DNA from: an uncultured Flavobacteriia bacterium
Lineage (GTDB): Bacteria; Bacteroidota; Bacteroidia; Flavobacteriales_D; Crocinitomicaceae
Reading direction: 5' to 3'
NCBI GenBank assembly: GCA_903928365.1
Contig: CAIYQV010000426.1
Coordinates: 1 to 20,121, forward strand
Length of the DNA: 20,121 bases
Position numbers and translations under genes: made by a program. Below the pieces are notes generated by a model that was not told where the DNA came from, searched no databases, and was given only the letters and a program-made list of their open reading frames with translations. Each line of letters opens with the position of its first letter. Within the stretch, counting starts at the first letter, position 1. Below, in pieces: positions 1-6,571 of the stretch.

Positions 1-47
1 GATGGCTATTTTTTTTCTGGCTTCGGCAGATAAAAAGGAGGAAATGC

Positions 48-710
48 TTAATTCCTACCTCCAAAAATGGTGCTACCAATGCGTACCATTGTGCTTCCTT
101 CCTGCATAGCCAATAAATAATCACCGCTCATACCCATAGATCGTTCTCGGAAATTTTCATCCAATGAAAAGAAATCATTTTTCAGCTGACTGAAGATTCC
201 GTTCAGATTGCTGAACTCTAGTTTTACTTGTTGTTCGTCGTTTGTGAAAGATGCCATCCCCATCACGCCAATGATGCGAACATTTTTCATTTCTAAGAAT
301 TCAGAAGAAGTTAGCAGCGAATGAGCTTCCTGAAGATTTAAACCGAATTTCGTTTCTTCCTGAGCGATATGGAACTGAAGAAGGCAATCGATCACACGGT
401 TATTCTTCTTTGCCTGCTTGTCGATCTCTGAAAGCAATTTTAAACTATCTACCGAATGGATCAAGTGCACAAAAGGCGCAATGTATTTCACCTTATTGCT
501 TTGAAGGTGACCGATCAAATGCCAGTGTATATCCTTTGGAAGTAAAGCAGCTTTTTCTGCCATTTCCTGAACTTTGTTTTCTCCAAAATGCCGCTGACCA
601 GCCTCATATGCCTCCTGAATCAGAGTTGCTGGTTTTGTTTTGGATACAGCGATAAGGGTTACGCCGTCCTTTAACGTTTTGTGGATTTCATTCAGTATCT
701 GACGGATCAT
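48..710 (-). CDS. yggS: YggS-family PLP-binding protein (pyridoxal phosphate homeostasis protein)
   Basis: This 220-residue protein matches the YggS/PROSC family, single-domain PLP-binding TIM-barrel proteins that keep free pyridoxal phosphate and amino-acid pools in balance and have no firmly established catalytic reaction. Visible signatures are AVSKTKP near residue 21, where K24 is the expected PLP-bound lysine, HFGENKVQE near 41-49, a HLIGHLQSNK stretch, and the C-terminal MGMSGDYLLAMQEG followed by STMVRIGSTIFG. Length is normal for the family. The start codon overlaps the stop of the upstream DUF1015 gene by four bases (ATGA), so it is probably translationally coupled as the last gene of the serC-serA operon. 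Placing a PLP-homeostasis protein behind serC, itself a PLP enzyme, makes physiological sense, although that link is inference. Confidence 0.95.
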   Translation of the reverse strand: MIRQILNEIHKTLKDGVTLIAVSKTKPATLIQEAYEAGQRHFGENKVQEMAEKAALLPKDIHWHLIGHLQSNKVKYIAPFVHLIHSVDSLKLLSEIDKQAKKNNRVIDCLLQFHIAQEETKFGLNLQEAHSLLTSSEFLEMKNVRIIGVMGMASFTNDEQQVKLEFSNLNGIFSQLKNDFFSLDENFRERSMGMSGDYLLAMQEGSTMVRIGSTIFGGRN

Positions 711-1942
711 TCGTTGATGTGATAAATGGTTAAACCACTTCTCAGTTTAGGTTCTACCCAGGTAGATTTGGGAGGCATGATCATTTGATGATCCGCAACT
801 CTTTTGACCTGATCCATGGTGGCAGGATAAAGTACGAATCCAACGCTTGATTTTCCTTTCTGGATCTTTTCTTCCAAAACTCCCAAAGGTTCAGCGCCAC
901 TCATAAATTCTATATTCTCATCCGTTTTCAGATCATTTATGCCCAAGATAGGTGTGAGGACATATTGTGTCAGGATTTCTGCATCGAGACATTTGACAGG
1001 ATGTGTTTCATCAATGATCTCTGGTCGGCATTTTAACATGAACCATTTTCCCAGAAGACACATGGAGTAGGTATGTTCCTCTTTAGGTTTTGTTTGTTCA
1101 TCTAATTCTGAAATAATAAAATGCAATTCCAACTGTTTTAGGAAATCATCCGTGGAAAGTCCATTCAGATGTTTTACGATGCGATTGAATTCAAGAATCT
1201 TCAATTTTGATTCATCAATAAAAAAAGCAAGAAAATGATCTTCATTTGGAAATTCAGATCTTCCTTCTTCAATTCGTTTTTTCTTTAATCCTGCCGAAGA
1301 TGCCGATCGATGATGTCCATCCGCAATGTAACAAGCATCAAGCTTATCAAATGCTTCGGTCAAACTAGTGCTTTGATCCTGATTCAAGACCCATAATTCA
1401 TGCTTGATACGGTCTGTGGTGGTGAATTCGTATTCCGCTCGATCAGATGTGAAGTTATTCAGTAATCCCTCGATTTCTTCATCATGCGGATAGGAGAGTA
1501 GCACCGGTTCAGCATTGTAACCTACAATGTCAAGGTAATTCGTGAACATGGCCTCTCTCGAAGTGAGCGTGGCCTCATGCTTTTTGATGAGATCGGATTC
1601 GTATTCTTCCACACTAGCACCGGCTACTACACCTGTAAAGGCATGACCGTTCTTTGTTTGTCTGTATATATACAAGTGTGATTTCTCATCTTGAAAGAGA
1701 ATTCCTTCTTCAATAAATTCAGCGTATTTATCACGGACTAAAGAAAACCGCTCGGGAGAGTTAGGTTTTGTTTTTCTTGAACGATCGAATTCGGGATTAA
1801 TGATTCGAAGAAACGTGTATGGATTGTCTTCCAGTTTTGCGCTTAATACATTCTTCTTGTAAGAATAATAAGGTCTTGTCGCAACAAGATGAACCTTGTC
1901 ACGAACAGGTCGCAAAGCTCTGAAAGGGAAGATCTTCGTCAT
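707..1942 (-). CDS. DUF1015 family protein in the serine biosynthesis operon
   Basis: This 411-residue protein is recognisable as DUF1015 by its overall layout: an N-terminal PFRALRPVRDKV segment, a TRPYY motif near 22-26 where relatives often have PPYD or RPYD, KKHEATLTSRE near 120-130, and the central motif YIADGHHRSAS around 205-215. No biochemical function is assigned from the sequence. The ADGHHR motif resembles the D-G-x-H-R element of the ParB/sulfiredoxin superfamily, which includes free-serine kinases such as SerK and SbnI. That similarity was judged by eye. The gene starts 9 bp after serA and overlaps yggS by 4 bp, and DUF1015 genes commonly sit beside serA and serC in this phylum. 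A role in phosphoserine or serine metabolism is therefore plausible but unproven. No signal peptide or membrane segment is evident. Confidence 0.9.
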   Translation of the reverse strand: MTKIFPFRALRPVRDKVHLVATRPYYSYKKNVLSAKLEDNPYTFLRIINPEFDRSRKTKPNSPERFSLVRDKYAEFIEEGILFQDEKSHLYIYRQTKNGHAFTGVVAGASVEEYESDLIKKHEATLTSREAMFTNYLDIVGYNAEPVLLSYPHDEEIEGLLNNFTSDRAEYEFTTTDRIKHELWVLNQDQSTSLTEAFDKLDACYIADGHHRSASSAGLKKKRIEEGRSEFPNEDHFLAFFIDESKLKILEFNRIVKHLNGLSTDDFLKQLELHFIISELDEQTKPKEEHTYSMCLLGKWFMLKCRPEIIDETHPVKCLDAEILTQYVLTPILGINDLKTDENIEFMSGAEPLGVLEEKIQKGKSSVGFVLYPATMDQVKRVADHQMIMPPKSTWVEPKLRSGLTIYHINE

Positions 1943-1951
1943 ATGGAATCC

Positions 1952-2908
1952 TTACGATCGGGCAAACTGACCGATGATCAAACTGGCAAGTTCCTCACCA
2001 ATTCGATCTTGAGCCTCCAAGGTAGCCGCTCCTATGTGAGGCGTGCACGCAATCAGCTCATGATTCAAAAGATCTTTACGGGGATTAGGTTCATTTTCAA
2101 AAACATCGAGTGCAACCCCTGCCACTTTTCCTTCATTCAAAGCAACAATTAGATCATCTTCATTGATTACTCCACCTCTTGATGCGTTCACCAATCGAAC
2201 ACCTTTCTTCATGAGTGCGAATTCCTTTGAACCTATAACGGCACTGCCATCAGCTTGCTTTGGTACATGTAAAGAAATGTAGTCCATCTGACCGATTACA
2301 TCATGCAATGAAGCGTGAGGGATGATTTCTACCTCAGCTTCCTGCGTTGTTCCGATCGGTACTTTTACATTTACCGGATTCGTGTACAAATCTACAGCGA
2401 TCACATTCATTCCACTTCCTAGTGCATAGGATGCCAGGCTTTGACCTATGCGACCAAATCCAACGATCCCCAATGTTTTTCCACGAAGTTCCACACCTTT
2501 AGCATATTTCTTTTTCAAGGCTGAAAAATCACTGGTTTCCATGTGCTTGTAAGAGTCGTTGAGTGATCGTGAAATGGCAAACATATGCCCCATAACCAAT
2601 TCAGCAACCGATTGAGACGAAGAAGCAGGGGTGTTGATCACCGTAATACCTTTTTCACGTGCGTAGGCCACATCGATATTGTCCATTCCAACGCCGCCTC
2701 TGCCGATTAATTTCACACCCGGACAAGCGTCAATGACATCTTTTCGAACGGTTGTCGCAGAGCGCACAAGAATCATTTCAATTCCCTGTGAATTTACTTC
2801 ACTTGCAAGGTTTTCCTGAGCTACTTTTTCTGTGATTACGGTGAATCCTGCAGCTTCAAGCTGTTGTTTTCCTACGGCGGAAATACCGTCATTTGCTAAG
2901 ATCTTCAT
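1952..2908 (-). CDS. serA: D-3-phosphoglycerate dehydrogenase, short form
   Basis: The enzyme oxidises 3-phosphoglycerate to 3-phosphohydroxypyruvate with NAD+, the first step of phosphorylated serine synthesis in the cytoplasm. The 318-residue protein shows the D-2-hydroxyacid dehydrogenase pattern: a VRSATTV substrate loop near 48-54, RGGVGMDNID near 70-79, the Rossmann motif GIVGFGRIGQ at 147-156, and a catalytic triad of R244 (in NASRGG), E273 (in ENEP) and H291 (in HIGAAT). The chain ends soon after the catalytic domain. It therefore lacks the C-terminal ACT domain that mediates serine feedback in the longer type I and II enzymes, which makes this the short type III form. It lies 18 bp after serC and 9 bp before the DUF1015 gene. 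Close relatives include other hydroxyacid dehydrogenases, but the serC neighbour supports SerA. Confidence 0.95.
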   Translation of the reverse strand: MKILANDGISAVGKQQLEAAGFTVITEKVAQENLASEVNSQGIEMILVRSATTVRKDVIDACPGVKLIGRGGVGMDNIDVAYAREKGITVINTPASSSQSVAELVMGHMFAISRSLNDSYKHMETSDFSALKKKYAKGVELRGKTLGIVGFGRIGQSLASYALGSGMNVIAVDLYTNPVNVKVPIGTTQEAEVEIIPHASLHDVIGQMDYISLHVPKQADGSAVIGSKEFALMKKGVRLVNASRGGVINEDDLIVALNEGKVAGVALDVFENEPNPRKDLLNHELIACTPHIGAATLEAQDRIGEELASLIIGQFARS

Positions 2909-2926
2909 ATTCTGATTGAAAAAAAA

Positions 2927-3994
2927 TTATCCGTTTGAACGTGTGAATTCGCGCATCACATCGACTAATACCTGAACGCTTTCAATTGGCAACGCATTGT
3001 ACATGGAAGCTCTGTAACCACCGGTTGATCGGTGACCCGGCAAACCAACGATTCCAGCTTCTTTCCACATTTTATCAAATGCTTCCTGATATGATTCGTT
3101 CTCCAGTAGGAACGTGATATTCATTTTCGAACGATCTTCAGTTGCCACCGTTCCTTTGAATAGTGGGTTGGAATCAATTTCAGAATACAATAATGCAGCT
3201 TTTGCATTATTTCGTTCTTCCATTGCTTTTACTCCACCGTTTGCCAATAGATTGCGTAGGTTAAGCATAGCCACGTATACCGAAAATACGGGTGGTGTAT
3301 TCAACATGGATTCTTTTTCAACGTGTTGTTTCAGATCCAGATAAGTAGGCATGAACGGTGAAGTGGATTTTCCAAGAACATCATCTTTAACGATGTACAG
3401 GGTAGCACCTGCTGGACCAAGATTTTTCTGCGCTCCTGCGTAGATCATGTCAAAATCAGCAACATTTATTTCTTTGGAGAAAATATCAGAAGACATGTCA
3501 CAGATCAAAGGGAGTTCTGTTTTCGGGAATGAATGAAACTGAGTTCCATAAATCGTGTTATTAGAAGTGAAGTGAATGTAATCCACGTCAGCAGGTACCA
3601 CATAATTTTTAGGTATGTAGGAGAACTTTTTATCTTCTGAAGACGCAAATACGTTGACATCAATTCCAACCTTCTTAGCTTCCTTAATTGCTCCAGATGC
3701 CCAGGTTCCGGTATTGATATAACCGGCCTTTTTGGTGTCGCGCATCATTGTCAATGCTGCTATCGTAAAACCAAGAGTTGCCCCGCCCTGTAGGTACGCA
3801 ATCGAATAACCTTCCGGAACATTCAGTGCTTTTTTAACAAGATCCATAGCTTCGTCCATCACTGCCACAAAATCTTTGTGACGGTGAGAAACTTCCAGGA
3901 TAGATAGGCCATTGAAATCAAGCACGGCATCCGCAGCTTGTTTAAAGACTTCTTGAGGTAAAATGCACGGTCCCGCGCCAAAATTGTGTTTCAT
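2927..3994 (-). CDS. serC: 3-phosphoserine aminotransferase
   Basis: SerC is a PLP enzyme that transfers the amino group of glutamate to 3-phosphohydroxypyruvate to make O-phosphoserine. Some SerC enzymes also act in pyridoxine synthesis. The 355-residue protein begins MKHNFGAGPCILP, as is typical for the family. It contains SHRHKDF near 36-42, the cofactor-phosphate region LQGGATLGF near 68-76, and GAQKNLGPAG, in which K190 is the expected PLP-binding lysine. C-terminal GLPGHRSTGGYRASMYNA is also a family hallmark. It is the first gene of the serC-serA-DUF1015-yggS operon. Its upstream region (3995-4072) contains an imperfect inverted repeat at 4035-4051, but no convincing consensus promoter was found. 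No dedicated phosphoserine phosphatase gene (serB) lies in the window. Confidence 0.96.
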   Translation of the reverse strand: MKHNFGAGPCILPQEVFKQAADAVLDFNGLSILEVSHRHKDFVAVMDEAMDLVKKALNVPEGYSIAYLQGGATLGFTIAALTMMRDTKKAGYINTGTWASGAIKEAKKVGIDVNVFASSEDKKFSYIPKNYVVPADVDYIHFTSNNTIYGTQFHSFPKTELPLICDMSSDIFSKEINVADFDMIYAGAQKNLGPAGATLYIVKDDVLGKSTSPFMPTYLDLKQHVEKESMLNTPPVFSVYVAMLNLRNLLANGGVKAMEERNNAKAALLYSEIDSNPLFKGTVATEDRSKMNITFLLENESYQEAFDKMWKEAGIVGLPGHRSTGGYRASMYNALPIESVQVLVDVMREFTRSNG

Positions 3995-4034
3995 TTTTGG
4001 ATCTTTTTTAACGAGTCAAATTTCAAAAAAAGTA

Positions 4035-4051
4035 TGCACATATGATGCGCA
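4035..4051. promoter_or_regulatory. Imperfect inverted repeat upstream of serC
   Basis: The sequence TGCACAT-ATG-ATGCGCA has two 7-bp arms that match at six of seven positions around a 3-bp centre. It lies 41-57 bp upstream of the serC start, where an operator or activator site would be expected. A TTG on the minus strand at 4050-4052 overlaps it and could be a -33 element, although no well-spaced -7 element follows. Its role as a regulatory site is inference only. Confidence 0.25.
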
Positions 4052-4072
4052 AATTCTAATTTATTATTAAAA

Positions 4073-4102
4073 AAAAAAGCTGTCGTTTCGGACAGCTTTT
4101 TT
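4073..4102 (-). terminator. Rho-independent terminator of the bTHX gene
   Basis: A perfect 12-bp stem (AAAAAAGCTGTC paired with GACAGCTTTTTT) encloses a 6-base loop at 4085-4090. It begins 5 bp after the stop codon of the bTHX gene. On the minus strand the stem runs into a tract of ten T (4069-4078), as expected for intrinsic termination. The structure also has a T-tract on the plus strand, so it could act in both directions. It separates the bTHX gene from the serC operon. Confidence 0.9.
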
Positions 4103-4106
4103 CAAT

Positions 4107-4349
4107 TTATTCTTCAGTTTTCTTGGTCGTCTTTTTTGCAGCCGGGGCTTTTTTTACAGCCGGTTTCTTTTCAGCTGCTGGTTTTGCTGCTGCTTTTTTC
4201 GCTGCAGGCTTCTTTTCAGCAGCCGCCTCTGATTTTTCTTTCTTTGCTACAGGGGCAACTGATGGTTTAGAAACGTTCTTTTTTCTGGAGTTTCCATAAG
4301 AACCCATTGCTCTTTTTCCTTTCGCTGTTTTTTTATCTCCTCTTCCCAT
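4107..4349 (-). CDS. Ribosomal protein bTHX with lysine/alanine-rich C-terminal tail
   Basis: The first 22 or so residues (MGRGDKKTAKGK, then AMGSYGNSRKK) match the bTHX family, a very short basic peptide that sits in the head of the 30S subunit and is usually about 25-50 residues long. Here the protein has 80 residues. From about residue 36 it becomes low complexity, with repeated KKPAAKK, KPAAEKKPA and KKAPAAKK units like those in histone H1 and bacterial H1-like tails. The gene stands alone, with a perfect TATCTTTG -7 element upstream and a strong terminator downstream. The first half is recognised with good confidence. The function of the tail is unknown; it could bind rRNA or DNA nonspecifically. 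It could also be a small nucleoid-associated protein that happens to share the N-terminal motif. Confidence 0.8.
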   Translation of the reverse strand: MGRGDKKTAKGKRAMGSYGNSRKKNVSKPSVAPVAKKEKSEAAAEKKPAAKKAAAKPAAEKKPAVKKAPAAKKTTKKTEE

Positions 4350-4389
4350 GTTGGATGTAATTAAATAATAGTCACTGCAATTAACGGCA

Positions 4390-4397
4390 CAAAGATA
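4390..4397 (-). promoter_or_regulatory. -7 element of the bTHX gene promoter (TATCTTTG)
   Basis: Read on the minus strand, this octamer matches the Bacteroidota -7 consensus TAnnTTTG exactly. It lies between the trmH stop codon and the bTHX start, predicting a leader of about 35 bases. No TTG is found at the ideal distance upstream, because that region is inside the trmH coding sequence, so the -33 element is weak. Confidence 0.5.
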
Positions 4398-5087
4398 TTA
4401 TTCTTTTCCAAATAATCGCCTTCTGATTTCATCTTCCAAGAGTTGACCTTCTCTTAAAATTTTCCTACACCATTTTAACTTTAGCAAAACCTGTTCATAT
4501 TCTTCCAGTTTCCAGTTAATGTCTGATTTCTCGAGTCTTTCACGTAGTGTATGCAATGTAATAGCTGCTGAAACGGATATATTAAAGCTTTCTGTAAAAC
4601 CATACATTGGAATTTTGACAAACTCGTCTGCTTGTTCGATTACCTCTTCAGAGATGCCTCTGCGCTCGGTGCCGAAGATTAACGCAGCCGGCTTACTCAG
4701 ATCAATGTCATGGATCGTCTGATCGTTTGTGTGAGGTGTCGTCGCAATTATTCTGTATCCTTGGGATTTGAGCTTCAAAATACAATCCAACGTGGGGTTG
4801 CCTCCTTGATCATAGTTGAACATGTCTACCCATCTTCCTGCTCCTAATGCAATATCCCGTTGAACCTTATACTGATTGTCCTTTTCGATCACATGCAGAT
4901 CCTGGATTCCAAAACAATCACACGTTCTTAGAACGGCAGAAGCATTGTGCTCCTGGTAGACATTTTCCAGAGCTATGGTTAAATGTCGGGTTCGCTGCGC
5001 TGCGATCCGGTCGAACATCTCCTTCTTACTTGGAGTGATGATCTTGTATAGTTCTTCTAAAACGATTTTATCTTTTTCTAAACTCAT
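4398..5087 (-). CDS. TrmH-family (SpoU) RNA 2'-O-methyltransferase
   Basis: This 229-residue protein is a SPOUT-class enzyme predicted to methylate a guanosine ribose 2'-OH with S-adenosylmethionine. All three SpoU motifs are visible: motif 1 HNASAVLRTCD at 47-57 (R54 is the expected catalytic arginine), motif 2 FGTERRG at 138-144, and motif 3 IPMYGFTESFNISVSAA at 159-175, which forms the knotted cofactor pocket. The pattern is closest to TrmH, the tRNA Gm18 methyltransferase. The N-terminal helices and C-terminal lysine/arginine-rich tail also fit TrmH rather than the L30e-fused RlmB type. The substrate is inferred, so no symbol is given. The ATG is only 11 bases downstream of the HU terminator hairpin, and no clear independent promoter was seen. 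Confidence 0.9.
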   Translation of the reverse strand: MSLEKDKIVLEELYKIITPSKKEMFDRIAAQRTRHLTIALENVYQEHNASAVLRTCDCFGIQDLHVIEKDNQYKVQRDIALGAGRWVDMFNYDQGGNPTLDCILKLKSQGYRIIATTPHTNDQTIHDIDLSKPAALIFGTERRGISEEVIEQADEFVKIPMYGFTESFNISVSAAITLHTLRERLEKSDINWKLEEYEQVLLKLKWCRKILREGQLLEDEIRRRLFGKE

Positions 5088-5098
5088 TGCGCTAACAT

Positions 5099-5126
5099 AA
5101 AAAAGGGGGACCTATTGATCCCCCTT
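5099..5126 (-). terminator. Rho-independent terminator of the HU gene
   Basis: An 8-bp stem (AAGGGGGA paired with TCCCCCTT at 5103-5110 and 5119-5126) encloses an 8-base loop and is followed on the minus strand by six T. It begins 21 bases after the HU stop codon. It also lies directly in front of the trmH start at 5087, so trmH must be read from transcripts that pass this hairpin or start within it. Confidence 0.85.
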
Positions 5127-5147
5127 CATTTCTTTGCAGATAATGGA

Positions 5148-5420
5148 TTAGTTAACCTTTCCAGAAAGTTCAGCACCAGCTTTGAAACGTACAACGTTTT
5201 TCTTAGCGATTTTGATTTCTTTTCCAGTTTGTGGGTTACGACCAGTTCTTGCAGGACGCTCAGAAATAGAGAATGAACCGAATCCTACCAAAGAGATTCT
5301 GTCACCATTTTTCAACGCTGAAGAAGTAGCGCTTACGAATCCGTCTAATGCTTTTTTAGCATCTGCTTTTGACAATCCAGCCTCAGATGCAATTGCATCG
5401 ATCAATTCTGCTTTGTTCAT
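5148..5420 (-). CDS. HU-family DNA-binding protein
   Basis: This 90-residue protein has the full length and sequence of the HU/IHF family. HU dimers bend and compact DNA in the nucleoid with little sequence preference. MNKAELIDAIA starts the helical dimerisation region, GFGSFSISERPAR marks the central beta sheet, and RTGRNPQTGKEIKIA forms the beta arm that enters the minor groove, with the conserved Arg-Asn-Pro tip. It ends FKAGAELSGKVN, also typical. It is a single-gene transcription unit with a consensus promoter at 5461-5490 and a terminator at 5099-5126. HU and IHF subunits cannot be separated reliably from sequence alone, but a lone gene of this type is most often a homodimeric HU. Confidence 0.96.
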   Translation of the reverse strand: MNKAELIDAIASEAGLSKADAKKALDGFVSATSSALKNGDRISLVGFGSFSISERPARTGRNPQTGKEIKIAKKNVVRFKAGAELSGKVN

Positions 5421-5460
5421 AGTTTGGTTTTTTTTAGTTGTTTGTAATTAATTATCAGAG

Positions 5461-5490
5461 CAAATATATCTGAATAACCAAGCCTGTCAA
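5461..5490 (-). promoter_or_regulatory. Bacteroidota-type promoter of the HU gene
   Basis: On the minus strand, TTG (5488-5490) is followed by 19 bp and then TATATTTG (5461-5468), an exact match to TTG-N19-TAnnTTTG. The TTG is part of TTGACA. Transcription should start near 5455, giving a leader of about 35 bases before the HU ATG at 5420. This is one of the best promoter matches in the window. Confidence 0.75.
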
Positions 5491-5514
5491 GACTTACAGC
5501 AAAAAAAATCGCTT

Positions 5515-5547
5515 TTTTGTTGATAAAAGTGGTGTTTTGTTGATAAA
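5515..5547. repeat. Two 13-bp direct repeats between fmt and the HU gene
   Basis: TTTTGTTGATAAA occurs at 5515-5527 and again at 5535-5547, exactly 20 bp apart or about two helical turns. Read on the minus strand each copy contains TTATCAACA, one base away from the DnaA box TTATCCACA. The second copy lies in the loop of a short inverted repeat (GTGGT at 5529-5533, ACCAC at 5547-5551). The pair sits about 25-60 bp upstream of the HU -33 element. Function is unknown. Confidence 0.5.
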
Positions 5548-5608
5548 CCACCCTGAAAGCCCCGTTTTTCAAGGGGTATTCGACCAATACGGGTTTTTTA
5601 TCGTCGAA

Positions 5609-6571
5609 TTAAATCAATTCAATTAGTCCGCCATCTAAGCGGTTTCCAGCTAGGAATTCTTTAAAATGCATGCGGCGTTTTCCTTCAGGTTGTAATTCGG
5701 TGATAAGTAGGTATCGATCTGTGCAAGGGAATAGTAGCCCGTCTGATGCATGAAGGATGGTTTGATTGCCATCGGTATTAATGTCTGTAATGGCTGATTT
5801 GAATAATTTAAATTGTTTAACGGAACCATCCGGCATTCTTACTTTGGTCCAGGCAGCGGGGTAGGGACTCAAGCCTCGGATCAGGTTGTGCGTTGACTGG
5901 GCAGTTCCTTGAAATGTAACCCGACAGTCTTCTTTGAAGATCTTCGGTGCAGCTTTTAATTCCGAATGGATCATTTCTGATTGTGGAAGTCCATCCGCTT
6001 TGTCCGTCCTGATCTTGTCTACCGTGGTACAAATTAGTGAAGCGCCAAGGCTTAAAAGTTGGTCATGGAGTTCGCCAACGTTCATTTCTTCTGTGATTGC
6101 AACGCTAGACTGTTCGATTACCTTACCCGTGTCGATTTCTTTTTCAATAAAGAATGTAGTGACCCCTGTGGTTTTTTCTCCATTTATGATGGCCCAGTTA
6201 ATAGGAGCTGCACCGCGATATTGGGGAAGGAGGGAGGCATGCAAATTAATCGTCCCATAGGATGGCATTGCCCAGACCACTTCGGGTAACATTCTGAAAG
6301 CAACAACAACAAAAAGATCTGCGTCAATGGCTCTTAACTCTTGAATAAATCCTTCTTCTTTGAGATTGGTAGGTTGTAAGATGTTCAATTCCTTCTCAAC
6401 TGCGAATTGTTTAACTGAACTTTGGTGGAGCTGCTGCCCTCTTCCTGCAGGTTTATCCGGAGCAGTGATTACCCCAACGATGTTGAAATCTTGCAAGAGC
6501 AATTCCTTTAGTAGACCAGTTGCAAAATCCGGAGTCCCCATAAAAACAATCTTAAAAGCTGATTTTTCCAT
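5609..6571 (-). CDS. fmt: Methionyl-tRNA formyltransferase
   Basis: Fmt formylates the amino group of Met-tRNAfMet with 10-formyltetrahydrofolate, preparing the initiator tRNA for bacterial translation. The 320-residue protein shows MGTPDFA near residue 11, a TAPDKPAGRGQ loop near 37-47, and the catalytic segment INLHASLLPQYRGAAPINWA with N109 and H111. EIDTGKVI follows, containing the third catalytic residue, D147. The C-terminal tRNA-binding domain (about 205-320) is complete. The ATG at 6571 was chosen over an upstream TTG at 6592. It gives the canonical N-terminus, overlaps the stop of the MATE gene by one base (TAATG), and is preceded by a purine-rich stretch, which suggests translational coupling. 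It is the last gene of the rlmI-like-MATE-fmt operon. No clear intrinsic terminator follows. Confidence 0.96.
   Translation of the reverse strand: MEKSAFKIVFMGTPDFATGLLKELLLQDFNIVGVITAPDKPAGRGQQLHQSSVKQFAVEKELNILQPTNLKEEGFIQELRAIDADLFVVVAFRMLPEVVWAMPSYGTINLHASLLPQYRGAAPINWAIINGEKTTGVTTFFIEKEIDTGKVIEQSSVAITEEMNVGELHDQLLSLGASLICTTVDKIRTDKADGLPQSEMIHSELKAAPKIFKEDCRVTFQGTAQSTHNLIRGLSPYPAAWTKVRMPDGSVKQFKLFKSAITDINTDGNQTILHASDGLLFPCTDRYLLITELQPEGKRRMHFKEFLAGNRLDGGLIELI

Noticed and set aside
1..33. Possible 3' end of a plus-strand gene (frame 1 reads DGYFFSGFGR then TAA at 31-33)
   Set aside because: Ten codons are too few to judge. The convergent layout with yggS is plausible, but no family can be recognised, so it is not listed as a gene.
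5555..5600. Hairpin-like sequences after fmt (CCCC/GGGG and GTATT/AATAC) as an fmt terminator
   Set aside because: The stems are only 4-5 bp and compete with each other, and the minus strand lacks a T-run after them, so no terminator is called.
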